16,989 bases of DNA from a bacterium (GTDB lineage Bacteria > Ratteibacteria > UBA8468 > B48-G9 > JAFGKM01). The notes below the pieces were generated by a model. That model saw nothing but the letters and a program-made list of their open reading frames with translations. It was not told the DNA's origin and did not search any database. The stretch's first letter is position 1. Each line of letters begins with the position of its first letter. The stretch spans positions 1-16,989 of the forward strand of contig JAKPNC010000054.1 of NCBI GenBank assembly GCA_029548585.1. The letters are read 5' to 3'. Shown here piece by piece: positions 7,480-14,488 of the stretch. The translations under genes and the position numbers were made by a program.

Positions 7480-8250
7480 ATGGGATACCTGAAGTTTCTT
7501 GGAACCGCTGGAGCCCGTTTCGTGATGATACGTCAGCTCAGGGCATCGGGAGGCATCTGGTTTTCGGCCGGAGGGGTCAATTTTCTCGTGGATCCGGGCC
7601 CGGGAAGCCTTATCAGGCTCCTCAGGAGCAGGCCCAAACTCGACCCTGCAAACCTGGATTTTATCTTTCTCTCCCACAAGCATCTTGACCATTCATGCGA
7701 CATCAATCTCATGATAGAGGCCATGACAAACGGTGGATTCGACAAAAGGGGGAGGGTTTTTGCGCCTGAAGACGCCCTTTCCCAGGATCCTGTCATCTTC
7801 AAGTACATACACGGGTATCCGGAAAAGATAGAGGCTGTTTCCGCCGGAAGGTCTTACGGGGTTGACGGTGTGGAGCTTCATATTCCCGTCAGGATGCATC
7901 ATAGCGTTGAGACCTACGGATTCAGGATGAGATGCAAGGGTCTTCCCGAAGTCGCCTACCTTCCAGACACGGCCTTTTTCTGCGGGTTGGCGGAAAGCTA
8001 TGCGGGAAGCGATATTCTAATAATAAATACGGTCATGTACGAGAGGAAGGCCGGCGTGGGACATCTTTCCCTTCCGGAAGCCGAGGATATCATAAGGTCA
8101 GTCCGTCCCGCAAAGGCCATACTGACGCATTTCGGCATGCAGATGCTGAAGAACAGGATATGGGAGAAGGGGGAGGAGATATCTGATAGAACCGGAACCG
8201 ATGTAGTCATAGCGGGCGACGGCATGAAGGTCGATTTGGAAAGGGGTTAA
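7480..8250 (+). CDS. Metallo-beta-lactamase-fold protein, RNase Z/PhnP-like group
   Basis: A 256-residue protein of the Lactamase_B_2-type branch of the metallo-beta-lactamase fold. This branch includes RNase Z-like nucleases, PhnP-like phosphodiesterases and related hydrolases. Seen in the sequence: FLGTAGARF at the N terminus, the metal motif SHKHLDHSCD (His66, His68, Asp70, His71), RMHHSVETYGFR (His140/141), YLPDTAF (Asp163), a GVGHLSLPEA motif (His195) and ILTHFGM (His217). It lacks the exosite arm expected of a true RNase Z, so a small-molecule phosphodiesterase or similar role is more likely; substrate unassigned. A weak AAAGGTG lies 4 bases before the ATG. It is probably co-transcribed with the upstream hydrolase. 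The TAA stop overlaps the left arm of the inverted-repeat element by two bases. Confidence 0.85.
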   Translation: MGYLKFLGTAGARFVMIRQLRASGGIWFSAGGVNFLVDPGPGSLIRLLRSRPKLDPANLDFIFLSHKHLDHSCDINLMIEAMTNGGFDKRGRVFAPEDALSQDPVIFKYIHGYPEKIEAVSAGRSYGVDGVELHIPVRMHHSVETYGFRMRCKGLPEVAYLPDTAFFCGLAESYAGSDILIINTVMYERKAGVGHLSLPEAEDIIRSVRPAKAILTHFGMQMLKNRIWEKGEEISDRTGTDVVIAGDGMKVDLERG

Positions 8251-8375
8251 TACCAAATTGATTTCGTGATATGCATAGCTTTGTTGGCTTCGTAGAAAGC
8301 TTCGCCAAAAGCCTTGAGCATGCTTCCCCGCTTTCTTCCTTGCGCCGTGCCATATGTCGGACTCAATTTGTTATT
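8249..8375. repeat. Non-coding element with terminal inverted repeats (MITE-like)
   Basis: The outer 25 bases at each end (8249-8273 and 8351-8375) are inverted repeats with 20 of 25 positions pairing and no gaps, including a perfect CAAATTGA / TCAATTTG core and ATATG / CATAT. The roughly 77-base interior codes for nothing evident. It lies between convergent genes and supplies two bases of the upstream stop codon. No clear target duplication was seen. Alternatives are a cruciform-forming spacer or a bidirectional processing/termination signal. The rest of the gap, 8376-8439, holds nothing recognisable. Confidence 0.5.
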
Positions 8376-8439
8376 TTATAATTTTGGTTGCAAATCAGCA
8401 TAAGGGCTTGCCTGGAAAGAGCCCATGCGGACAATTCGT

Positions 8440-10206
8440 TCAGAGGGCCTCAATCTGTTTTTCCAGCATCTCGATCTTGTAGTCAAGGGCTTCCGGCGTC
8501 ACGAAAAACTCATGGGCTTCGGGATGGTATCCGAAATCCTTGTTCCTTGAGATTATTTCCCTGTCCTTTTTGGAAAGAGAGATTTGTTTTTCGAAAAGAG
8601 ACCTGAGGTCATTGGCGCTTTTCCCAATCTTCCCGTTTTTCCTGTAAAGTCCCAGAAGCCTGTAGAATGTTATTATGTCAACCGTGCTTTCAACCAGAAG
8701 GGCTATGTGGACGGCCATGTCGAGCTCCTTGTTGTACCTCTTATTCTTTCCGCCGGTCCAAAGTTTTCCTTCTTCAAGAATTTCGACGCCTTTATTCCAT
8801 TCTTCAAGAAGTTTTATGAAAACCTCCGATACGAAAGCCGGGGTGAAAGGAGCCGTCCATGTTTCAAGGTTTTCCCCAACGGCAAGTTGCCCGTTCTTAT
8901 CCCTGGGAAGGGGGCGCCATGAGGGTATGACTCCTGTTTTGCCCGTTTCCAGGGAAAGAGGGTATGCTGTTGAATAATTGACAGGGGAATTATAGAGAAA
9001 AGGTATGCTGAAAGGATAATTTTTCCACGCTTTTGAAAAATGTTTCCATGCCCTTGTAACATAACCGGCGGTTTTTTCATCCCCAAATTCGCCGATGGCA
9101 ACCTCTTCGACAGCTTTTGAAGCTGAAAGGGTTGGATTGACGGACATCTTTCCGGCAATCCTGCTCATGACGGTGGTGTCTCCGCCGAAGATCCAGCAGC
9201 CGAGATATCCATCCAATTCCGCCTTTCTCATCCTGGATATCTTTTCCGCCAGGATGTAAGGAACGGGTATGTAGGGAACGGTAACGAGTTCATGGGTCGT
9301 CCCGAGCTGTATCTTTGCCATAATCTTCATCTTTCGCGCTCTGGCCTGGGAAAGAATGTCTTTAAATCTTTTTGAAGGGCCCGTGAAGGCAAAGCTGTAT
9401 TCGTCAACAGGGATTTTTTTATCCAGGACCTTTATCTCGCCGCCTCTTTCAAAATCGGCCATGAGAATAATGTCATCGGGAAGAAGGCTCACGAGTTTTC
9501 TCTGGGGATCGGGCTCTATGATGTACCAGCTCCAGTTCCAGACGATAGTTTCCGCCCGGGGATCGGCGGCCTTTATGCCGGAATTGACAAGGGCCACTAT
9601 TTCTGCAACAACCCCGGAAGGATCGCGCGCGGCGCACCTTTCACAGCAGAACCGGGCTTTTGCCCGGTTTGTCATGGGAGAATCGGCAAAAAGCTTCTGC
9701 CATTTGGGATAATGGGAATAGCAGTGGGTGTGGAATTCGCTGGCGGTTATCATGAAGGCGCCTCCGAGCCCAGGAACTTTTCTGAAGAGGCTGTAGCTGG
9801 ATTGAAAGAGAAAATCTTTTACACCCCGGGTGCTCGAACAAAGGGCATGGGTTCCGGCAGAAAGGTGTCCCCTGACATTGCCGTTTTCCTTCCAGAAAGG
9901 GTCGTTTGAAGGGAATCCCCGGGGTTCGCAGAGATATAAGAAAACCTTCAGCCCGTATTTTCCAGCTTTTTCGACAAGCCTGTTCAGGGCCGGGATCTCT
10001 TCTTTTTCTTTTTTACCGAATTCCGGGAAAATATCAGAACTCACAATATCTCTCAGGATGGCATGGACCCATACCGAGTTAAAACCTTCAGCCGCAACCT
10101 CCCTGAGATAGCTTTCCGGGTGAGTTTCGGGAGAATCCTCTATCTCCCTGCCGTAAAAATCCGACCAGGGCGACCTGATTATTCTTGGACCATCAAAGGG
10201 TTTCAT
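8440..10206 (-). CDS. Unassigned TIM-barrel glycoside-hydrolase-like protein
   Basis: A 588-residue protein with no signal peptide. Barrel-strand-like motifs appear in order: GFNSVWVHAILRD (about 41-53), KVFLYLCEPRGFP (87-99), GAFMITASEFHTH (149-161), IVWNWSWYI (221-229), DIILMADFERGG (245-256) and CWIFGGDTT (337-345). The pattern of aromatic and acidic residues at strand ends (Glu157, Glu94, Asp250/Glu252) resembles clan-A-like glycoside hydrolases. A CCERC motif (187-191) could be structural or metal-binding. The C-terminal third (from about 360) is helical. No catalogue family could be assigned by eye. The start at 10206 has GAGGAG 7 bases upstream; an in-frame extension to 10326 crosses a dispersed repeat and is rejected. 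It is the last minus-strand gene of the catabolic cluster, 225 bases after the creatininase-like gene. Confidence 0.8.
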   Translation of the reverse strand: MKPFDGPRIIRSPWSDFYGREIEDSPETHPESYLREVAAEGFNSVWVHAILRDIVSSDIFPEFGKKEKEEIPALNRLVEKAGKYGLKVFLYLCEPRGFPSNDPFWKENGNVRGHLSAGTHALCSSTRGVKDFLFQSSYSLFRKVPGLGGAFMITASEFHTHCYSHYPKWQKLFADSPMTNRAKARFCCERCAARDPSGVVAEIVALVNSGIKAADPRAETIVWNWSWYIIEPDPQRKLVSLLPDDIILMADFERGGEIKVLDKKIPVDEYSFAFTGPSKRFKDILSQARARKMKIMAKIQLGTTHELVTVPYIPVPYILAEKISRMRKAELDGYLGCWIFGGDTTVMSRIAGKMSVNPTLSASKAVEEVAIGEFGDEKTAGYVTRAWKHFSKAWKNYPFSIPFLYNSPVNYSTAYPLSLETGKTGVIPSWRPLPRDKNGQLAVGENLETWTAPFTPAFVSEVFIKLLEEWNKGVEILEEGKLWTGGKNKRYNKELDMAVHIALLVESTVDIITFYRLLGLYRKNGKIGKSANDLRSLFEKQISLSKKDREIISRNKDFGYHPEAHEFFVTPEALDYKIEMLEKQIEAL

Positions 10207-10314
10207 ATAACGGCTCCTCATGGCGGCCTTTGAAAATGAGATCTCTTCCCGCGGGTGGCAGCGGTGACAAATAAGTTGCGACCGCCATTCTTTCCTGCCA
10301 GAGATGAAAGAGCA

Positions 10315-10348
10315 GGGGACAGGCATAAGTTATCTAACACCTGTCCCC
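10315..10348. repeat. GGGGACAGG inverted repeat (REP-like), copy 1
   Basis: GGGGACAGG (10315-10323) and CCTGTCCCC (10340-10348) form a perfect 9-bp stem around a 16-base loop. A second copy of the same arms is at 16552-16590. No T-run follows on either strand, so termination is less likely here than at copy 2. A shorter inverted repeat, GCGGT / ACCGC (10261-10285), lies in the same gap between the two minus-strand genes; I see nothing else in it. Confidence 0.65.
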
Positions 10349-10431
10349 GCCCGCTTATCATTCTGTTTCATCAAAGGGCCGGGCAACATTTCCGTAATCC
10401 TTCCAGGCAGGATATTGCCGGCCATGACCCC

Positions 10432-11172
10432 TTACTCCTTAAGCACCCGCCTCAGGTTCGCCAGGATCATCTCTTTTGCGGCAAGGCCGTATTCGAGGGA
10501 AGCCTGCTTTGCCCCGAGGGTGTACCATTTCTTCTCCGAGAACCTCTTCATGTCGACGCCTTCAGGGCAGAAGGCGAGCATGAGAGACGTTTCCTGGAGG
10601 CTTGCATGGTCTATGGGAAATTTCTTCTGCGTTTCGGCGTCCATGAAAGGATGTACTTTTATCCAGCTGAACGGGTCTGACCCCGCTTCGTGCATATTGT
10701 AGTAGTCCTTCATCTCTTCCTTTCCCCACCAGCCTTCGCCCCTTTCTTTTTCAAGGTATTCGAAAAGGACTTCCCTTGCGCCCATTCTGAAGGCAAGGTC
10801 TGTGGGCATGCCTGCAAGGAAGTTTTCGCTCTGGTGGTGGATGAAGACATGGATATTCCTGAAACCGATCCTGAGCATGCCCCTGAAGAGGTCCCTTGCA
10901 AGGAGGTAAAGGGTGTTGCCCGGGACCTGGATAGTCCCGTTTTTTTCAGGAGGTTCGACGGCATAGCTGGCAGCCCCGTAGTGGAAGGAAGGAAAGAGAA
11001 CCAGGTCCATCTCCCCTTCGATAACCTGCAGGGCCCTTTCAACCAGTATGGTGTCCACCCCCATCACGGAATGCTCCGAGTGGTACTCCAGCACCCCCAC
11101 GGGAAGTGCGACCGGCGTATTCTTTTCCAGGGCGGACCGGAGCTGGTCGGGAAACATCTTTTCGTATCTCAT
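10432..11172 (-). CDS. Creatininase-family amidohydrolase
   Basis: A 246-residue member of the creatininase family of dinuclear-metal C-N hydrolases. The family covers creatinine amidohydrolase, formamide hydrolases of flavin biosynthesis and the mycofactocin peptidase MftE. The metal motif is present as VGVLEYHSEHSVMGVDT (Glu29, His31, His34, Asp40). The region FIHHQSEN (about 110-117) replaces the usual N-G-H-G-G-N motif, and HASLQETSLM (His189, Glu193) matches the family's final metal motif. The protein is near normal family length. It starts 2 bases after the stop of the creatinase-like gene, with GAGGG 7 bases upstream inside that gene's end, which indicates tight coupling. Because family members differ widely in substrate, true creatininase activity is only a possibility. 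Amide or cyclic-amide hydrolysis is the safer call. Confidence 0.88.
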   Translation of the reverse strand: MRYEKMFPDQLRSALEKNTPVALPVGVLEYHSEHSVMGVDTILVERALQVIEGEMDLVLFPSFHYGAASYAVEPPEKNGTIQVPGNTLYLLARDLFRGMLRIGFRNIHVFIHHQSENFLAGMPTDLAFRMGAREVLFEYLEKERGEGWWGKEEMKDYYNMHEAGSDPFSWIKVHPFMDAETQKKFPIDHASLQETSLMLAFCPEGVDMKRFSEKKWYTLGAKQASLEYGLAAKEMILANLRRVLKE

Positions 11173-11174
11173 GG

Positions 11175-12344
11175 TTATCCCTCAAGTTCTATTATCTCGT
11201 TAAGCTTGCTGGAGAGCGTTTCCACCCCGTCCTTTCTGATTATCGTGCCGTTTTCCCATCTCAGCCCGAAATCTTCGCAGTAGAGGAACGTATCCACCTG
11301 GAACGTCATGTTTTCTTCGAGGAAATACTCCGAACGGGATTCCATCCAGGGCCTTTCGACTTCCATCATGCCCAGGCCGTGGCAGGGGCCGTAGAGGATG
11401 TTCTTGGAAACCCCGATCTTATCCCCGTATTCGTAGAACTTCTTAACGACCTCTTTGGCCTTTATGCCTGCCTTCATCCAGTCCATCGTCTTCAGGTGCA
11501 TGTCGAGTCCCGCCTGGACGAGCCTTTTCATCGCGGGAGTCATAGGTCCTATTGATACGGGCCTTCCGACGCTCGAGGAGTATCCCGCGACCCTTGCCCC
11601 TATGTTGAGCTGTATCAGGTTGCTCCTGCCAAGCTTTGCATAGGCCGGCCTGCCGATGGCGTGGTTGGAGTTTTTTCCGGCGAGAACATACTGGGGGTGA
11701 CCCTCGTATTCGGCGCCTTCGGCGTAAAGCTCCTTTTCTATCACTCCCACGACCTGGAGTTCCGTCATTTCTGATTTCATCTGGGGCAGGGTCTTCTCGA
11801 GAGCAACCTCGGAGATCCTGAAAGCTTCCCTGAGGATATCAAGCTCCACCGGGGTCTTGATGATCCTGAGATCCACAATCAGCTCGTCGCTCTTTATTAA
11901 TTCCGCATCCGGCGCCGCTTTTTTCAGGCCGTCGTATACGGGGAGGGGAAATATCTGGTATCCGGCCAGCCCGATTTTCCTGACCTTGCCTTTGACCATG
12001 TCGCTAAATATTTCGGAAAAGGTGTCTACCTTGATGTCGGGGTATTCGGGTTCGGCGCTTTCCCTGTATTCTATCATCTTGTAAATCTTCTGTATCTTGC
12101 TGGTATCCTGCGCGTAGGTCTCGCTTTCCGGGCCTATAAGGAGCGCCGGTTCCCCCGTTTTGGGCACTATAACACCCGCGCATTCAAATATCGGCCAGTA
12201 GTTGGAAAGGTACCTTACGTTGGCAAGATCTGCCTCGTTGGAATGGGCGATCAGCAGGTCCAGCCCTTTCTTGTTCACCCCTTCCTGCACGGCTTTCCAC
12301 CTGTTCTTAAACTCGCTGTCAGGCACCCTGAACATTTTACCCAT
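11175..12344 (-). CDS. M24-fold (pita-bread) protein, creatinase-like, metal ligands lost
   Basis: A 389-residue two-domain protein: a creatinase/prolidase N-terminal domain (about 11-155) and a pita-bread domain (about 165-385). In M24 metallopeptidases five residues bind metal (Asp, Asp, His, Glu, Glu). Here the first two positions read Asn247 (IQLNIGA) and Ser258 (YSSSVGR), while His322 (PCHGLGMMEVE), Asp351 (FQVDTFL) and Glu364 (RWENG) remain, so dinuclear metal binding is unlikely. Creatinase itself is a metal-free member of this fold that splits creatine into sarcosine and urea. His228 (NSNHAIGRP) is a candidate catalytic His by position. The gene sits 2 bases from the creatininase-family gene and 2 bases from the upstream oxidoreductase gene. 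Alternatives are another metal-free hydrolase or lyase of this fold, such as ectoine-hydrolase-like or DddP-like enzymes. Confidence 0.85.
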   Translation of the reverse strand: MGKMFRVPDSEFKNRWKAVQEGVNKKGLDLLIAHSNEADLANVRYLSNYWPIFECAGVIVPKTGEPALLIGPESETYAQDTSKIQKIYKMIEYRESAEPEYPDIKVDTFSEIFSDMVKGKVRKIGLAGYQIFPLPVYDGLKKAAPDAELIKSDELIVDLRIIKTPVELDILREAFRISEVALEKTLPQMKSEMTELQVVGVIEKELYAEGAEYEGHPQYVLAGKNSNHAIGRPAYAKLGRSNLIQLNIGARVAGYSSSVGRPVSIGPMTPAMKRLVQAGLDMHLKTMDWMKAGIKAKEVVKKFYEYGDKIGVSKNILYGPCHGLGMMEVERPWMESRSEYFLEENMTFQVDTFLYCEDFGLRWENGTIIRKDGVETLSSKLNEIIELEG

Positions 12345-12346
12345 TA

Positions 12347-13372
12347 TTACCTCCCTGTTGTTTGGGAATGTCTTTCTATAAGATCCCTGTCCCAGAAAAA
12401 AACAATCCCTAAATTAAAAGGTTTGCCCTCCAGGAGCATTTCGTAGCCCCGGAGGCACTCCGCACTGAGAAACCTGTGGGTGATGAGGGAATCTATCCTG
12501 AGCCTCCGTTTCCTTATTTCCGTGAAAGCGGAATCCCAATCCCCGCTGTCCACCCCGCAGGTAGTCTTTATGGTCATCTCTTTCATCTTGATCCCGTCAA
12601 TGTCAATGGCATTGTTCCTGTCAAAATACTGGGCCTGGAGAAGCAGGCGGCTCCATCTGCCGGCATATTTTACAGCAATATCGACTGCCGGCGCAACACC
12701 TGCCGTATCATAGATCGCGTCTGTTCCTTCCGGGGCAAATTCTTTCATTGCCCTGTCAAAGCCCTTATCACCGGGATTCCACGCCCGGAATCCGAGCTCT
12801 TTTGCGAAGGCTATCCTGTCGCTGTTGGTTTCCATGAAGACGGGAAAGGCATTCTTTAAGACCGCCAGCTGGGCGGCGCACAAGCCTATGAAGCCCGCCC
12901 CTATAATCAGGATTTTTTCTCCGCCCTTTATTTCCAGGAACCTTATCCCCTTGTATCCCACGGCGGAAGCCATGGTAAAAACTGTTGTTTCCAGTTCGGC
13001 TTTATCCGGCAGGAATGAAGATATGAACCTGCAACCCGCCGCATCTTCGACAGAATAACTGCAGTGGGCGCCCCACATGGAAAACAAGTCTTCCTGCCAT
13101 CCTCCGCCTCCCCCGTAGACTATGTCTCCGGGGTGAAGATCCTTTACCCTGCCCCCGCATTTTTCCACGATACCTATCCTGTGGTAGCCCGGAACGCAGG
13201 GGAACCTTGTGCCGGCGTGTTTTCCCTTGAGAATCCACCTTTCCGTTCCCGGGGAAACGGCCGTTACCAGGGTTCTGACTGAAATGTCATGCGGCCCCAT
13301 GTCTTTCAGTGTCAATTCTCTCATCTCGAACTTGTTGGCTTCAGTGAATACTACCGCTTCCATCTTTTCCAT
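12347..13372 (-). CDS. MDR-superfamily oxidoreductase lacking zinc ligands
   Basis: A 341-residue medium-chain dehydrogenase/reductase. The GroES-like N-terminal domain (about 1-130) is followed by a Rossmann domain with IIGAGFIGLCAAQ (about 156-168). Where zinc alcohol dehydrogenases have a catalytic Cys this protein has VSPGTERW (39-46), and the G-H-E motif is changed to GYH (62-64). It therefore probably binds no catalytic zinc, as in several MDR branches with an S-x-G-T-E motif that act as hydride-transfer enzymes. FMETNSDR at the end of the second Rossmann strand suggests NAD rather than NADP (acidic residue). AAGGA lies 7 bases before the ATG. It ends 2 bases before the creatinase-like gene and follows a zinc-type paralogue, so the two may perform consecutive redox steps. 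Substrate unknown. Confidence 0.88.
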   Translation of the reverse strand: MEKMEAVVFTEANKFEMRELTLKDMGPHDISVRTLVTAVSPGTERWILKGKHAGTRFPCVPGYHRIGIVEKCGGRVKDLHPGDIVYGGGGGWQEDLFSMWGAHCSYSVEDAAGCRFISSFLPDKAELETTVFTMASAVGYKGIRFLEIKGGEKILIIGAGFIGLCAAQLAVLKNAFPVFMETNSDRIAFAKELGFRAWNPGDKGFDRAMKEFAPEGTDAIYDTAGVAPAVDIAVKYAGRWSRLLLQAQYFDRNNAIDIDGIKMKEMTIKTTCGVDSGDWDSAFTEIRKRRLRIDSLITHRFLSAECLRGYEMLLEGKPFNLGIVFFWDRDLIERHSQTTGR

Positions 13373-13386
13373 CCCGTTTTCCTTTC

Positions 13387-13416
13387 AAAAAAACCTTTGC
13401 AAGACCCCGGCTTGCA
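13387..13416 (-). terminator. Weak intra-operon hairpin with T-run
   Basis: On the minus strand a 6-bp stem, TGCAAG / CTTGCA (13398-13416, 7-base loop), is followed after 4 bases by seven T (13387-13393). It lies in the 49-base gap between the two dehydrogenase genes and could lower transcription of the downstream genes. The short stem and offset T-run make this a weak call. Confidence 0.3.
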
Positions 13417-13421
13417 CGGCT

Positions 13422-14444
13422 TCACTCCATTTCGAAGACTATCTTGAAAGCCTCCCTGTTTTTAATCATCTCAAAACCTTTTGTTATTTCGCTGAAAGGC
13501 ATCCTGTGGGAATAGAAGCTCCCGGGATCCACAATCCCGAGTTTTACCAGGTCGAACAGGTACCGGTGAGTGCGAACTTCGCCCGTTCTCGCATTCATTA
13601 TGAATCTTTTGTCTACCGATTGCAGTTTTTCGGGATTGTCGTACGTGGCATAGGGAGCGATCTTCCCGTTTTCCCCGAGGATCCTGCTTGCCCTTATGAA
13701 AAGGTCTGCGTTTCCAGCCGTGTCTATTATGTATTCGATACCTTTGCCGCCGGTTATTTCCGCGACCTTTTTCTCCAGGGCTTCCTTTTCCGTGTTTACC
13801 GTGAAGTTCGCTCCAAACTTTTTCATGGAATCGAGGGGTTCATCCCTCCTGCCTGCTGCAATAAGCGGAAAGGCCCCGTATATTTTTGAAAAGAAAGACA
13901 TTGACATCGCCACCGAGCCCGTACCGAGAAGAAGCACGCTGCTGTTGACGGAAAGATTCATGTCTGCAACATAACCTGCAGTTTCTTTTAAAGTGATAAC
14001 CATTGTTGCGTCCGCAGGCGTTATTGTTACGTCTTCCGGTATTTTCATCTGGAACTGAGCGTATCCTGGCTCAGTGCCGGGATTGTCTTCCAGAAGGGCT
14101 TTCACGTCTGTCACAAGACCGTATTCGGCAAAACCTCCCAGCATGGAGGAGTAAGGACCCAGTTTGCTTCCGGAGTAAACAGCCGTGGGTCTCAGGAAGA
14201 TGTCTCCTTCCCTGATATACCTGGCCTTTTTTCCTCTTTTTAAAACGGTGCCCACGCTTTCATGTCCGACAATGCCCGGGTATGTTACCTTCCAGGGGAT
14301 AGTTGATTTAATCACCTTCTTGTCGGTTCCCGTGCACGTGGCGCAGGCGAGTATCTTGCACAGGCACTGGTAAGGCCCCGTTTCCGGAACGGGCACATCA
14401 ACCAGTTTTATATCTCCTTTACCTTCGGTAACCGCTGCTTTCAT
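13422..14444 (-). CDS. Zinc-type alcohol/polyol dehydrogenase (MDR family)
   Basis: A 340-residue medium-chain alcohol dehydrogenase-like protein that probably oxidises a hydroxyl group of a sugar or polyol with NAD(P). The catalytic-zinc residues are visible: Cys37 in ATCTGTD and His61-Glu62 in GIVGHESVG. The four-Cys structural-zinc loop between about 85 and 110 is absent. The Rossmann motif is LLGTGSVAMSM (about 172-182), and the strand ending AAGRRDE suggests NADP preference. The ATG at 14444 is preceded by GAGGGG with 5-base spacing; a longer in-frame reading to 14651 runs into the upstream gene and carries no family sequence, so it is rejected. It starts 44 bases after the glycoside-hydrolase-like gene and lies 49 bases before the zinc-less paralogue. 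Confidence 0.9.
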   Translation of the reverse strand: MKAAVTEGKGDIKLVDVPVPETGPYQCLCKILACATCTGTDKKVIKSTIPWKVTYPGIVGHESVGTVLKRGKKARYIREGDIFLRPTAVYSGSKLGPYSSMLGGFAEYGLVTDVKALLEDNPGTEPGYAQFQMKIPEDVTITPADATMVITLKETAGYVADMNLSVNSSVLLLGTGSVAMSMSFFSKIYGAFPLIAAGRRDEPLDSMKKFGANFTVNTEKEALEKKVAEITGGKGIEYIIDTAGNADLFIRASRILGENGKIAPYATYDNPEKLQSVDKRFIMNARTGEVRTHRYLFDLVKLGIVDPGSFYSHRMPFSEITKGFEMIKNREAFKIVFEME

Positions 14445-14488
14445 AAAAACCCCTCTTTTTTTGATCCCGGGCCGTCCGGGTTCTTTTT

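Noticed and set aside
10207..10326. 40-residue extension of the barrel protein
   Set aside because: The extension is translated from intergenic DNA that includes one arm of the dispersed hairpin repeat, and GAGGAG marks the start at 10206.
14466..14480. CCCGG / CCGGG hairpin as a terminator inside the cluster
   Set aside because: On the coding (minus) strand it is followed by A's, not T's; the T-run lies on the wrong strand.
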